52,318 nucleotides of DNA from Peptococcaceae bacterium (GCA_009782825.1 WRII01000011.1:1-52318); one strand, 5' to 3'; counted from the first letter of the stretch, positions 16,668-26,159 are shown. The notes: generated from the sequence alone by a model not told the origin. Translations and numbers: made by a program.

Positions 16668-16690
16668 AAAAAGAGAGCACTGCGGCTCTC
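16668..16690 (-). terminator. Terminator of the 16707-17213 lipoprotein gene
   Basis: On the minus strand GAGAGC and GCTCTC form a stem over CGCAGT, followed by TTTTTCTG. It lies 17 bases after the stop codon. Confidence 0.75.
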
Positions 16691-16706
16691 CATTCTCCTC
16701 TCCGAT

Positions 16707-17213
16707 TCACTTAATGCTGAATGTCTTTGTAATAGATGGAGTTTTACTCAATGAGAGGAATTCATTAAGTTCGACCTCAATATCGCCTATATCGTTTTGC
16801 AACACGTAGCCACACGTAACCTCAATCGTCGCACCCTTTTTGACCTCTGTAAGCGTTGTTTTGGCGTCATACCCTTCGATCATAATACCGAGCTTACACT
16901 CAACACCGCCTTGGAACACCTTATGACCCACAGCAAGTATAAACGATTGTGCCTCGTCGTCATTATTTGTGTATTCGTAGGTAACAACAACCGCCGGCTT
17001 CCCTTCGTGATCCTTGCTCTTTGTCGCTGAGAGGATTTTTACATAAGCTTTTCCGACTGCTCCCTCCCCGTCTTTTGCACTGCTATTAGTATCTTCCGCA
17101 ACAGTGCTGCTTGGTGTTTCGCTCGCAGTATTTGTGGGAGTTGCTTGGTCACATCCTATCAGGCAGATGCATAAACAAATTACCAATAATCCTGATATAA
17201 ATAATTTTTTCAC
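16707..17213 (-). CDS. DUF5067-like lipoprotein
   Basis: The protein has 168 residues, with a lipoprotein signal peptide (lipobox LIGC) and a Thr/Ser rich tether. The beta-rich domain (KILSATKSKDHEGKPAVVVT, YEYTNNDDEAQSFILAVGHK, GVECKLGI) matches the immunoglobulin-like DUF5067/DUF4352 class of Firmicute extracellular lipoproteins. The function is unknown. The start is GTG 17213, with AGGAGG eight bases upstream. Confidence 0.85.
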   Translation of the reverse strand: MKKLFISGLLVICLCICLIGCDQATPTNTASETPSSTVAEDTNSSAKDGEGAVGKAYVKILSATKSKDHEGKPAVVVTYEYTNNDDEAQSFILAVGHKVFQGGVECKLGIMIEGYDAKTTLTEVKKGATIEVTCGYVLQNDIGDIEVELNEFLSLSKTPSITKTFSIK

Positions 17214-17277
17214 AAAACAATCCTCCTAAACTTCTATTACTGATCACAGAGTCCCTGATGATATTCCTAAGTATTTC

Positions 17278-17367
17278 TGGTGCCGAAGACCGGAATCGAA
17301 CCGGTACGAGAGGTTAATCTCGCGGGATTTTAAGTCCCGTGCGTCTGCCAGTTCCGCCACTTCGGCA
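17278..17367 (-). tRNA. tRNA-Leu (anticodon TAA)
   Basis: Acceptor arms TGCCGAA/TTCGGCA pair. The anticodon loop reads CTTAAAA, giving TAA. A long variable arm (class II) and an encoded CCA (17278-17280) are present. It is first by coordinate in a cluster of six tRNAs on the minus strand. Confidence 0.95.
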
Positions 17368-17398
17368 AGACATATGCGAACATCGCTCAGCAGATTTC

Positions 17399-17473
<75 letters not shown>

Positions 17474-17523
17474 CTACACCTAGCCGTAATCCTATATACC
17501 CTGTATATTCTATGAAACAATTA

Positions 17524-17598
17524 TGGAGCGGGTGACGAGATTCGAACTCGCGACTTTCACCTTGGCAAGGTGACACTCTACCACTGAGTTACACCCGC
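17524..17598 (-). tRNA. tRNA-Gly (anticodon GCC)
   Basis: Acceptor GCGGGTG pairs with CACCCGC. The anticodon stem ACCTT/AAGGT frames GCC. GTTCGAATC is in the T arm, and CCA is encoded. Confidence 0.95.
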
Positions 17599-17606
17599 AT
17601 AATAAA

Positions 17607-17682
17607 TGGTGCCTCAGGACGGAATCGAACCGCCGACACGTGGATTTTCAGTCCACTGCTCTACCAACTGAGCTACCGAGGC
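17607..17682 (-). tRNA. tRNA-Phe (anticodon GAA)
   Basis: Acceptor GCCTCGG and the D arm TAGCTCAGTTGGTAGAGC are present. The anticodon loop CTGAAAA gives GAA. GGTTCGATTCC is in the T arm, and CCA is encoded. Confidence 0.95.
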
Positions 17683-17748
17683 ACATCTTGGATCCTGATC
17701 CTGATTCGCTGAGTTCCAAAGCCGAGAGAGTTCAACTTAAAAGGTATA

Positions 17749-17824
17749 TGGCGACCCCGATCGGACTTGAACCGACGATCTCCTGCGTGACAGGCAGGCA
17801 TGTTAACCACTACACCACGGGGCC
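17749..17824 (-). tRNA. tRNA-Asp (anticodon GTC)
   Basis: Acceptor GGCCCCG and the D arm TGGTGTAGTGGTTAACA are present. The anticodon loop CTGTCAC gives GTC. GGTTCAAGTCC is in the T arm, and CCA is encoded. Confidence 0.95.
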
Positions 17825-17846
17825 TCAAAAGTTTTACCAAGAATCA

Positions 17847-17922
17847 TGGTGGGCGATGACAGGATCGAACTGCCGACCCCCTGCTTGTAAGGCAGGTGCT
17901 CTCCCAGCTGAGCTAATCGCCC
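17847..17922 (-). tRNA. tRNA-Val (anticodon TAC)
   Basis: Acceptor GGGCGAT and the D arm TAGCTCAGCTGGGAGAGC are present. The anticodon loop CTTACAA gives TAC. CAGTTCGATCCTG is in the T arm, and CCA is encoded. It is transcribed first in the cluster. Confidence 0.95.
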
Positions 17923-18103
17923 GACAGAACCCTTAGGGAGTGTTTTAGTTACAGCCCCTTACGAATCAGACCGTATTCTAGTATACACAAAACTATCAAA
18001 TATGTCAAAGAAAAAGTGTATTCCATATTTTATTATTAATTTAAATTTTATCTTTTATTTCTTTGGGATCTCCAAAATCTCCCTTACTCATGCCCCCCCT
18101 CAT

Positions 18104-18985
18104 TCAGCGGCTGCTTCTCACCCTATGCGCAATCAGCATCTCCCGCACCAGCTTTGCCGCCAGGATCGCCGTACGCTCCCCCTGATCCACAGACGGGCAG
18201 ACCTCAACAACATCAAAGCCCACAACATTCAAGCCCTTCATCGCCCAAACAACCCGCAGCAACTCAGCAGACGTACACCCACCCGGCTCCGGCGTCCCCG
18301 TCCCAGGAGCGTACGCCGGATCAGCCACATCAATATCGAGGCTCACATAAACCGGCAAACCACCCACTTCCAGCAGAATCCTTTGCAAAGACTCCAAGAT
18401 ATCCCCGTCAAACAAACGCGTATGCTCCCGGGCAAACGCCCACTCCTCCTGCGCCCCGGAACGAATGCCAAACTGAAAGAGATGGTGTGGTTTCAAGATT
18501 TCGGCAACCCTGCGCATCACCGTAGCATGGGACAGACTTTCCCCCGCATACTCCTCACGCAAATCAGCGTGGGCATCAAAATGCAGCACCACCAGATCCG
18601 GATAGCACCCATGAGCCGCGCGGATCAGCGGCAAGCTCACCAAGTGCTCGCCCCCCAGAAAACCGCCCATCTTCTTTTCGCTGAAAATCCTTCCCGCCGC
18701 GCCCTCCATAAGATCCAGCGCCCTATCCACATTCCCAAAAGGCAGAGCCAAATCCCCCAGATCGCAAACCCCATTCGAGTCCAATGCCTCATCCAGAACC
18801 ACAGAATACTCTTCCAGCACCACAGAGGCGGCACGAATCGCCTGGGGGCCAAAACGCGACCCCGGCCGATAGCTCGACGTATAATCCATCGGCACTCCCA
18901 GCAAGACAGCCCGCGCCTCTTCATAAGAAGCATGGGCCGCTAAAAACCTTCCGTAATTTTCTACATCATCCTGCCACGAGCCCAT
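18104..18985 (-). CDS. speB: Agmatinase (agmatine ureohydrolase)
   Basis: SpeB hydrolyses agmatine to putrescine and urea with a binuclear manganese centre. The ureohydrolase metal motifs are complete: GGEH (His114), FDAHAD (Asp137, His139, Asp141) and SLDIDVADPAYAPG (Asp217, Asp219). Length 293 residues is typical. It is the last gene of the operon pdaD-speE-speB, which together convert arginine to agmatine, putrescine and spermidine. Confidence 0.95.
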   Translation of the reverse strand: MGSWQDDVENYGRFLAAHASYEEARAVLLGVPMDYTSSYRPGSRFGPQAIRAASVVLEEYSVVLDEALDSNGVCDLGDLALPFGNVDRALDLMEGAAGRIFSEKKMGGFLGGEHLVSLPLIRAAHGCYPDLVVLHFDAHADLREEYAGESLSHATVMRRVAEILKPHHLFQFGIRSGAQEEWAFAREHTRLFDGDILESLQRILLEVGGLPVYVSLDIDVADPAYAPGTGTPEPGGCTSAELLRVVWAMKGLNVVGFDVVEVCPSVDQGERTAILAAKLVREMLIAHRVRSSR

Positions 18986-19006
18986 AAAACACGTTCACCT
19001 CACGCA

Positions 19007-19837
19007 TCATTTCTTCATAATCTCCACCACAAAAGCCGGCAGCTGAAACGCCGCCTTCTGCAAAGCCGGCGTATAATACTTCACCATCTGCCCCTGCAAA
19101 CGCTCCGTCCGCCCCTCCTCCGGATCAACCTCCTTCGACCCGCAGATAAAACACCACGCCCCGCTGGGATACGTAGGAATATGGGCCATATACAGCTTAC
19201 AAATCGGAAACACACTCCCCACATCCCCACGCATACGCCGAATAAACTCCGCGTTCATAAAAGGCGACTCACTCTGAGCCACCATAAGGCCCCCCGCGCG
19301 CAGCGTATGAAAAACATTCTGATAGAACTCCCGGTTAAACAGCCCTTCAGCCGGGCCAATAGGATCCGTCGAATCCACAATCACCACATCAAACTCATTC
19401 ACATGTTCCCGCACAAAACAGATCCCATCCTCCACCCGAATACTGACCCGGTCATCCGCCAAAGCACAGGAAATCGCCGGCAGAAACCTGCGCGCAGCCT
19501 CAATAACCCGCTCGTCAATCTCCACCAACACCACCTGCTGCACCGTGTCGTGTTTAAGAACCTCCCGAACCGTTCCCCCGTCGCCGCCGCCAATAATCAA
19601 GACCTTCTCCGGACACGGATGCGCGCACAAAGGCACATGCGTAATCATTTCATGATAGATAAATTCATCCTTCTCCGTCGTCATAACCAACCCATCCAAC
19701 ACCAGCATACGGCCATAAGGCACAGTATCCAGGACAGCCAGCTCCTGAAACGGCGTTTTTTCCGTGTGAAGCGATTCTTTAATCCTCATAGAAAGCTTGA
19801 GATCATCACTGTGTTTTTCCGAATACCATAATTCCAT
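19007..19837 (-). CDS. speE: Spermidine synthase
   Basis: SpeE transfers an aminopropyl group from decarboxylated SAM to putrescine. The nucleotide site GGGDGG lies at residues 83-88, VLVEIDERVIEAARRF follows, and the catalytic segment VDSTDPIGPAEGLF has Asp155 and Asp158. ATG 19837 has AAAGGA ten bases upstream; the longer frame to 19897 overlaps pdaD and is unlikely. It lies 22 bases before speB. No SAM decarboxylase gene is in the window, so decarboxylated SAM must come from elsewhere. Confidence 0.95.
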   Translation of the reverse strand: MELWYSEKHSDDLKLSMRIKESLHTEKTPFQELAVLDTVPYGRMLVLDGLVMTTEKDEFIYHEMITHVPLCAHPCPEKVLIIGGGDGGTVREVLKHDTVQQVVLVEIDERVIEAARRFLPAISCALADDRVSIRVEDGICFVREHVNEFDVVIVDSTDPIGPAEGLFNREFYQNVFHTLRAGGLMVAQSESPFMNAEFIRRMRGDVGSVFPICKLYMAHIPTYPSGAWCFICGSKEVDPEEGRTERLQGQMVKYYTPALQKAAFQLPAFVVEIMKK

Positions 19838-19863
19838 ACCGTAGATATCCTTTCTCTTAGTCC

Positions 19864-20328
19864 CTACTCCCACAAAGGCACCGCCGCAAAAGCACAAGCC
19901 ACCGACTTGACACGATGTTCTGCCCCCGCCACCTTAATCTCAGCCAAAGCCGTCTCACGCGCCGCAAAAGCCTCCTCCACCATCCGCGTCACATAGTCTT
20001 TCGCCTCATCCGCCGACATAACCCCCGAATGCTCCATAATCACACCCGGGCGGTCCCCCTCCACAGGAATCCCCACAGCCACCGCCGCCGCAATCAGTTC
20101 CCCCGGATTCATCGACACAATAGATCCATAGGCAATCGGCAGCAAAGACCCTTCAGGAATAGACACATCAGCAGCCAGTTCGCACCCGGGAGGCAGAATC
20201 GAACTCACACGCAGCAAATTTAAATTCCCCACCCCGGCAGCCAGCAGGGAATTATCAAACGCCGTCAATTCCGTTTTCCCTTCCGCCGACGCCGCCGTTA
20301 AAAAATATTTTGTTGGTCGAGATAACAC
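19864..20328 (-). CDS. pdaD: Pyruvoyl-dependent arginine decarboxylase
   Basis: PdaD is made as a proenzyme that cuts itself at a Ser-Ser bond to make a pyruvoyl group, then decarboxylates arginine to agmatine. The cleavage region NLLRVSSILPPGCEL carries Ser42-Ser43, with Ser43 the predicted pyruvoyl precursor. Other conserved segments are IPEGSLLPIAYGS and VMEHSG-like IMEHSGVMSADEA. Length 154 residues matches the family. The family is best known from archaea and chlamydiae, and also occurs in some clostridia and Bacteroidetes. First gene of the polyamine operon. Confidence 0.95.
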   Translation of the reverse strand: MLSRPTKYFLTAASAEGKTELTAFDNSLLAAGVGNLNLLRVSSILPPGCELAADVSIPEGSLLPIAYGSIVSMNPGELIAAAVAVGIPVEGDRPGVIMEHSGVMSADEAKDYVTRMVEEAFAARETALAEIKVAGAEHRVKSVACAFAAVPLWE

Positions 20329-20382
20329 ATAAGACCCTCCCCTTCAAGCTTCGTAACGCCAAAGAAGCACATGTCAATTATA

Positions 20383-21678
20383 TCAGACACTCTCCTCCTG
20401 AACAATATCCCCATAATTCAAAGACCGGCTATGCTCCGTATGGCTCCATTCACGCCTGTCACGATGGACAAACCCCGCCACCAAAATAGGAATCCACGCA
20501 TACATAAACACCGGATACCACCAGGGCAGAAGCCCCAGATAAGACCGCCACGGCAATTTATCCCTGAGAAAACTCAACACCGGAAACACAAACAAGATAA
20601 GAGCTATGACAACCCACCAAAAATAGCCCGGCAACGCATTCGTCACTATAGTTGTGGTCATCACCCCCTCCCCCAGCAGAGCATCCAGAATCGTCAGCGC
20701 AAAATTCACAGCACTTACCAAGACAATATGAGGTTTGCACAGATCAATCGCGATATCAATATAGGCCCACTTCTTTTCGCGAATCCCCTTCAAAAACAAC
20801 GGCCAAATATAGGTTCCCGCAACATCCCAATGACCTTGGGCCCAACGCTTGCGCTGACGCCAAGACTGCTTGAACTTCAAAGGCTTTTCATCATACACCA
20901 CAGCATCATGAGCCCACTGCGTCTTCACCCCCCGCATAAGCGCCCTGGCTGTAAACTCCAGATCCTCCGACAAAGAATGGGCCCCCCAGCCCATCTCGCG
21001 CAAAAGAGGGTAGGAGATACACATCCCCGTGCCGGACAAAATGCTGGAAAGCTTCATGTGATGCCGCGCAAGCTGCATCATTCTGTTCCCCATCCAGAAG
21101 GAAATCGCAAAAGAATTAGTCACCCAAGTATCGTAAGGATTTTTGGCATCCAAGTATCCCTGAACAATCCGGCAGCCATCAAGAAGCCTGCCGTTCATAA
21201 CACTGAGAAAGTCCTTCTTCACCAAATTATCAGCATCAAAGATAACCACCGCATCGTAAGACTTGTCCTGAGCAAAAATCCGGTCAAACAACCATTCCAA
21301 AGCATAGCCCTTCCCACGGTTTGTCTGATCCTGCCTCTCATGAACAGTGACCCCCCAAGCCCGCGCGATCTCAGCCGTGTGATCCGTACAGTTGTCAGCC
21401 ACCACATAAATATCATAGAGTTCGTCAGGATACTCAAGAGCCTTCAAGTTTTCCAGAAGAGGCCCAATCACCATCTCCTCATTATGCGCCGCCACCACAA
21501 CAGCAAACGTCTTTTCCGGATCCCTGCGCAGCGTCCCGCGGCTGCGGCGCAGGATTCCTACAGCAGAGAGAAAGAGATAATAACACACCATGAGAATTGT
21601 AAGAATCTGCATAACAATGATAATAGAATCAGCGAATGCTTCCAAGACCTTGTAAAGGTGATATTGCATTGTATCCAT
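20383..21678 (-). CDS. Membrane glycosyltransferase, family 2
   Basis: A processive-type GT2 enzyme of 431 residues. It has an N-terminal membrane segment (about 15-45), then the GT-A domain with FAVVVAAHNEEMVIGPLLEN, VVADNCTDHTAEIA and the metal-binding DAD at residues 148-150. SEDLEF (catalytic base region) and QRKRWAQGHW (the QxxRW motif of synthases) follow, and three or four membrane segments lie at the C-terminus. It probably adds sugars to a polymer or lipid at the membrane; the donor is unknown. ATG 21678 has GAGG four bases upstream. The next gene upstream encodes a small membrane protein and may be a partner. Confidence 0.88.
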   Translation of the reverse strand: MDTMQYHLYKVLEAFADSIIIVMQILTILMVCYYLFLSAVGILRRSRGTLRRDPEKTFAVVVAAHNEEMVIGPLLENLKALEYPDELYDIYVVADNCTDHTAEIARAWGVTVHERQDQTNRGKGYALEWLFDRIFAQDKSYDAVVIFDADNLVKKDFLSVMNGRLLDGCRIVQGYLDAKNPYDTWVTNSFAISFWMGNRMMQLARHHMKLSSILSGTGMCISYPLLREMGWGAHSLSEDLEFTARALMRGVKTQWAHDAVVYDEKPLKFKQSWRQRKRWAQGHWDVAGTYIWPLFLKGIREKKWAYIDIAIDLCKPHIVLVSAVNFALTILDALLGEGVMTTTIVTNALPGYFWWVVIALILFVFPVLSFLRDKLPWRSYLGLLPWWYPVFMYAWIPILVAGFVHRDRREWSHTEHSRSLNYGDIVQEESV

Positions 21679-21718
21679 ACAGCCTCTAATCAATCCTTTC
21701 CTCGTTTGCTAACACAAC

Positions 21719-22144
21719 CTATTTCTTCCTCCCTCTTCTGGTGACTTTCATAAATATTACAAAAATACACACAGCCAAAACCCCGATGAGTCCCAAACTC
21801 AATTTAAGGGCAGAAGTGATGGAAGCCCAATACGCGTCGGCAATCTGCGGACCCGGTACAAACGGAATAAAACTCCTGTAAATCGAAGCAATAAGCTTGC
21901 TTAACACGACAAAGAACACAACACCGACCACTACGATCATAATCACCGAAACACTCCTGCGCCTGCCCACACCTTCATGCCGATAGCTGCTGCCGCGGCT
22001 ATGCCGGTGATCACTGTCACGCCAAGGCGCATTAACGCGTCCACGATCACTCATACCCTTGTCAGACCGGACAGAAGTTCGTCCCCGTTTATTCCTCCAC
22101 CAATAATATTCGATATAAAGCCACCGTTTAAACCTTTCCCACAT
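21719..22144 (-). CDS. Small two-span membrane protein of unknown function
   Basis: The protein has 141 residues. The N-terminal 65 residues are strongly basic and Arg/Ser/His rich (YWWRNKRGRTSVRSDKG, DSDHRHSRGSSYRHEG). Two membrane segments follow (VSVIMIVVVGVVFFVVLSKL and LKLSLGLIGVLAVCIFVIFM). GGGGGG lies six bases before the ATG. It lies between the glycosyltransferase and trkH on the same strand. I recognise no family. Confidence 0.65.
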   Translation of the reverse strand: MWERFKRWLYIEYYWWRNKRGRTSVRSDKGMSDRGRVNAPWRDSDHRHSRGSSYRHEGVGRRRSVSVIMIVVVGVVFFVVLSKLIASIYRSFIPFVPGPQIADAYWASITSALKLSLGLIGVLAVCIFVIFMKVTRRGRKK

Positions 22145-22333
22145 AAAAATCCCCCCGTAACTTTTATGTGGGAATCCTCCATATCATTCGAAACCCTTCC
22201 AGATTCAGGAATCCTCTCTCCTGTGTCCTTTCTGTGCAGTTCAAGAGAATTCGACATAATCTTCGACATTTATGCCGTAATCCCTTTTTTAGTCTAAACA
22301 GAATCTCATATTTTATCTCATCCGTCCCCATAA

Positions 22334-23788
22334 TTACCAAGTTTTTCTTCTCTTCCAGAAATCGGGGATCACCAGCACCGCTAAAGCAATGATTTCCAAT
22401 CTTCCGAAAAGCATATTGCAGCACAATAAAAGTTTGACTCCCATAGCCGCCTCTGCAACTCCTTCAGATGGCCCAAAAGCGCCAAAAGCCGAGCCCGTAT
22501 TCCCCAAAGCGGACAACGTCACTCCCATAGCTTCAAACGGCTCATACCCCAACGCGCTCATGATCAGCGACGAGACAACAAAAAGAGCCGCAAACAAGAA
22601 AAAAAACTGAGACACCGCATTCTGCAGCGGTTCTCCTAACGTATGACCTCCCAATTTAATCGGCTGGATCTGTTTGGGATGAATCGCCTTTTTGACAAAA
22701 GCCACAGCCATTTTGCCCAAAACCAGCACCCGGGACACCTTCATCCCCCCGGCCGTCGACGAGGCACAGCCCCCCACAGCCATGAGCAAAAACAAAATCA
22801 ATTTAGAAAACCCGGGCCATGTATCGTAGTCCACCGTCACATAGGCCGTGGAGGAGCCAAAGGAGACCGTATGAAAAGACGCCTGCCACAACGCCTGATC
22901 CACTCTCACCCCCCCGGCCAAGACCAGGTTAGCCCCTATAAGCGCCGCAGCCCCCAACATAATCAGCAGATAGGCTCTGAGCTCAAGATTCCTGAAAAGC
23001 TCCCGGCCATTTTTTTGGAGCACAGCAATAAACAAGGTGAAATTCGTGCTGCCCAGTACCATCGTGATCATGAGCACAATTCCAATGGCCGCACCGTGAT
23101 ATCCTCCAATCCCCTGAGAGGATGTCGAGAATCCCCCTGTGCACACAGAAGTCAACGCATGATTTACCGCATCGTAAAAAGGCATTCCCGCCATCACCAA
23201 GGCTATCGCCACCGCGACAGTCAGCCCCACATAAATCTTCCAAAGCAGAACCACTTTATCCTTAATCTTAGGCATAACTTTCTGGGGCATGAAATCAGCC
23301 GCTTCTGTATTGTAGAGCGTCACCGTGCTAATTCCCATATTCGGCAGCAGCAGGATAAAAAGCATGATGACCCCCATGCCCCCCAGCCAGTTAGACATGC
23401 TGCGCCACAGCAGAACCCCCCGGGAAACGCTTTCCAGATCCGTTAGAACACTGGCGCCCGTGGTGGTAAACCCCGCCGTCGCTTCAAAAATCGCGTCGAC
23501 CCCGCTGGAAAGAACCCCCGTGGTCACATAAGGAACCGCTCCCATGATACAGGCCGCAATCCAAGCCCCCGCCACCACAAGATAGCCCTCCTTAACGCTC
23601 ATTTTTCCTTCCATATTGCCCCGCCACAAAAACACAAGGCCCGCCAAAACCGTCACAACCGCCCCCACTCCCAAGGGCAGAGCTTCACTCTCCCTGTACC
23701 CAAAAGCCACAAGACAGGGCGCCAACATGGCAGCCCCGTACGGTACAAGAAAACGGCCTAATATTGAAAGGAGCATTTTTATATTCAC
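22334..23788 (-). CDS. trkH: TrkH/KtrB-family potassium uptake protein
   Basis: The membrane-embedded potassium-translocating subunit. It has 484 residues and about ten membrane segments, including selectivity-filter-like loops such as ATAGFTTTGASVL and TSVCTGGFSTSS. A further conserved segment is MAVGGCASSTAGGMKVSRV. It starts 17 bases after the trkA stop, so the pair are co-transcribed as a Trk/Ktr system whose conductance is gated by the cytoplasmic TrkA ring. Confidence 0.93.
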   Translation of the reverse strand: MNIKMLLSILGRFLVPYGAAMLAPCLVAFGYRESEALPLGVGAVVTVLAGLVFLWRGNMEGKMSVKEGYLVVAGAWIAACIMGAVPYVTTGVLSSGVDAIFEATAGFTTTGASVLTDLESVSRGVLLWRSMSNWLGGMGVIMLFILLLPNMGISTVTLYNTEAADFMPQKVMPKIKDKVVLLWKIYVGLTVAVAIALVMAGMPFYDAVNHALTSVCTGGFSTSSQGIGGYHGAAIGIVLMITMVLGSTNFTLFIAVLQKNGRELFRNLELRAYLLIMLGAAALIGANLVLAGGVRVDQALWQASFHTVSFGSSTAYVTVDYDTWPGFSKLILFLLMAVGGCASSTAGGMKVSRVLVLGKMAVAFVKKAIHPKQIQPIKLGGHTLGEPLQNAVSQFFFLFAALFVVSSLIMSALGYEPFEAMGVTLSALGNTGSAFGAFGPSEGVAEAAMGVKLLLCCNMLFGRLEIIALAVLVIPDFWKRRKTW

Positions 23789-23804
23789 GGGCGTTCTCCG
23801 CTCT

Positions 23805-25145
23805 CTAAAAGTACTTCTCTATCTTATTGATCAGATCCGGCAGGGCGAAGATAATCACTTTATCGTCCCACTGCAAGACAGTATCCCCATTGGGAACAAT
23901 GACAGTGTTCTGACGCAGCACACCCCCCACGAGACAATAGCGGGGAAGCTTAACATCTTTCAGCTTTTTGCCCAGCACCCGGCTGCCCATGGCAACCTTG
24001 ATTTCCAAAGCGCTGGCCTTGGCTCCTTCCAAAAGGGCCAGCGTGGTAAACTTGCCCTGGTGAATCTTGCGCAGAATCACCTCCGCGATGGTCAGCCGCG
24101 GCGACAATACCACATCCACACCCACCTTTTCCATAAGGGCAATATATTCAGGCTGCCCCACCCGCACAAAAGTCCGTTTCGCGCCATAATCCTTGGCCAG
24201 AAGCGCCAGCAAAAGATTAAGCTCATCATCCCGGGTCAAGCAGATGACCGCATCCGCCTCCCCCACCCTCTCCTGGCTCAGCAGCTCTCCATCCGTCCCC
24301 GTACCATGAAACACCTTGCCTCTTTTCAAGTGTTTCGCCACTTCCTTGCAGCGGGATTCCTGCTGATCAATAACCTTGACCATCATTCCCTTATTCTCCA
24401 GCGCAAGAGCCAAATATCTGCCCGTACGCCCCGCGCCGATAATCATAACATTCTCCACCCGGGACAGGGTTCGCAGACGTTTTTCCGACAAGGCTTCCAA
24501 AGATTCTGGAGCACCGATAAAAAAAACATTATCATAAACCCTCAGAATATCATTCCCGTTAGGAATAATCATCTGACCCAAGCGCAAGATCCCCACCACC
24601 AGCACATTGGCCGGCAGCGCAAGGTCCTTAAGGGGCTTATCAATCCACGGCGAGTCACCCGTCATCCGGATTTCCAGCAAGCGAATCCTCCCCCCGGCAA
24701 AATCCTCCACTTCCAAGGCTGACGGAATCTGCAGAATCCGGCTGATCTCCTGAGCCATGACAAAATCCGTATTCACAGCCATATCCACACCCATGTTCTT
24801 CAGAAAAGTGTGGCCCTGTGACCCCCCGGCGCCCATATAGTCGTCACTGCGAATCCGCGCCATGGTGAAGCCCAGGCCCGCGTCTTTCGCCACACGGCAG
24901 GCCACCATGTTGATCTCATCATTCGCCGTGACCGCAATAAAAACCTCTGTCCCTTTCACATGAGGATGGGCCAACAGGCTCGGGCTGGCCCCGTTGCCCT
25001 CTATCGCCATCACGTCGAGGGAGTTCTGGATAATATTTCTTCTTTCTTCGTTCTGCTCGATGACCACAACATCATGATCCTCACGCGCCAGATACTGGGC
25101 GACACTGTAGCCTACCTTTCCCGCTCCTACAACAGTTATTCGCAC
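23805..25145 (-). CDS. trkA: Trk system potassium uptake regulator TrkA
   Basis: A 446-residue peripheral protein with two RCK units. Each has a Rossmann NAD(H)-binding domain (VVGAGKVGYSVAQYL at the start and IIGAGRTGRYLALAL near residue 235) followed by a TrkA_C domain (the second near the end, LGKKLKDVKLPRYCLVGGVL). It binds nucleotides and gates the TrkH pore. The doubled form is the TrkA rather than the single-unit KtrA type. It lies just upstream of trkH and 36 bases after whiA. Confidence 0.95.
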   Translation of the reverse strand: MRITVVGAGKVGYSVAQYLAREDHDVVVIEQNEERRNIIQNSLDVMAIEGNGASPSLLAHPHVKGTEVFIAVTANDEINMVACRVAKDAGLGFTMARIRSDDYMGAGGSQGHTFLKNMGVDMAVNTDFVMAQEISRILQIPSALEVEDFAGGRIRLLEIRMTGDSPWIDKPLKDLALPANVLVVGILRLGQMIIPNGNDILRVYDNVFFIGAPESLEALSEKRLRTLSRVENVMIIGAGRTGRYLALALENKGMMVKVIDQQESRCKEVAKHLKRGKVFHGTGTDGELLSQERVGEADAVICLTRDDELNLLLALLAKDYGAKRTFVRVGQPEYIALMEKVGVDVVLSPRLTIAEVILRKIHQGKFTTLALLEGAKASALEIKVAMGSRVLGKKLKDVKLPRYCLVGGVLRQNTVIVPNGDTVLQWDDKVIIFALPDLINKIEKYF

Positions 25146-25181
25146 AGGGCTACCTCCGTTGAAATACTCCCTTGAAACAGG

Positions 25182-26141
25182 TTACTTCCCTCCGCCCTTC
25201 TCCCGCACCACCCTGTCCGCAAACTCCTCCACACTCTTCAACCTGTGACTGACTCCGGACTTGCCGATAGGCGGCGACACATGCTCCCCCAGCTCCTTGA
25301 GCGTCGCCTCCGGATATTGGAGGCGTAGCTGAGCCACAGCCCTCAAATGCTCAGGCAGCGCCTGAAAACCCACCATTCCCTCAATCAAACGGATCTTTTC
25401 CTGCTGCCGCAAAGCCGCATTCACCGTTTTAGTCAAGTTAGCCGAATCACAGTTGACCTGCCGGTTCACCGTATTGCGAACATCCTTCATAACCCGGATA
25501 TTTTCGAACTGCAGCACCCCTTCATGAGCCCCGATCAAAGCCAAGAATTCCGACAGCTTATCACTATCCTTCAAATACACCACATGCATATGCTTACGGG
25601 CGCTCACTCCGGCCTTGAGGGCAAACCCATTCAAGAGCGCGGCCAAATCGGCAGCCAGCTCCGCTTCCTTACAGGTGATCTCCAAATGATAACTGTTCTC
25701 AGGGTTGCTCATGGATCCACTGGCCAAAAAAGCGCCCCGCAGATAAGCCTTGCGGTCACAGCGTTTTTTGACAAGCCGCGGCGCAATGCCAGGCACCCTG
25801 GCGCCATTCTTCTCAACCAGCCCCAATCTAATCAACTCCTCACCGGAGCAAGTCAATCCAAGCACATAAGCGTTATTCTTTTTGAGACGCATTTTGCGGC
25901 GCACAGCCACTGTGGTAGGCCAGGACACGATAGGTTTCGCCACACCAAAAATACGCCGTGCCAGAACCGGACTTTCTGTTGTTATGGTCAGGCGCTCCAC
26001 CCTCACTACGCCACCCTCCAGCCCCACATCGGCGTCATGGCGAACCAAAGCCGCCAGTTCAGCCACATGACAGCATTCTTTTTGGCTGGGAAGCCGCGCC
26101 AATTCCTCTTTGATACGAGAGCTGAAAGACGACATACTCAC
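25182..26141 (-). CDS. whiA: DNA-binding protein WhiA
   Basis: WhiA is a homing-endonuclease-like fold (without nuclease activity) joined to a helix-turn-helix. It is needed for sporulation septation in actinomycetes and influences cell division in Firmicutes. The conserved N-terminal SSFSSRIKEELARLP, the LAGLIDADG-like RKAYLRGAFLASGSMSNPEN and the C-terminal helix-turn-helix (TLKELGEHVSPPIGKSGVSH, HRLKSVEEFA) are visible. Length 319 residues is typical. Last gene of the rapZ-yvcK-whiA cluster. Confidence 0.97.
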   Translation of the reverse strand: MSMSSFSSRIKEELARLPSQKECCHVAELAALVRHDADVGLEGGVVRVERLTITTESPVLARRIFGVAKPIVSWPTTVAVRRKMRLKKNNAYVLGLTCSGEELIRLGLVEKNGARVPGIAPRLVKKRCDRKAYLRGAFLASGSMSNPENSYHLEITCKEAELAADLAALLNGFALKAGVSARKHMHVVYLKDSDKLSEFLALIGAHEGVLQFENIRVMKDVRNTVNRQVNCDSANLTKTVNAALRQQEKIRLIEGMVGFQALPEHLRAVAQLRLQYPEATLKELGEHVSPPIGKSGVSHRLKSVEEFADRVVREKGGGK

Positions 26142-26159
26142 TTAACTCTCACCGTTCCC

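Noticed and set aside
20371-21744. 457-codon plus-strand frame over the glycosyltransferase
   Set aside because: Arg/His/Pro/Gln-rich composition typical of an antisense shadow; the minus-strand product has clear GT2 motifs.
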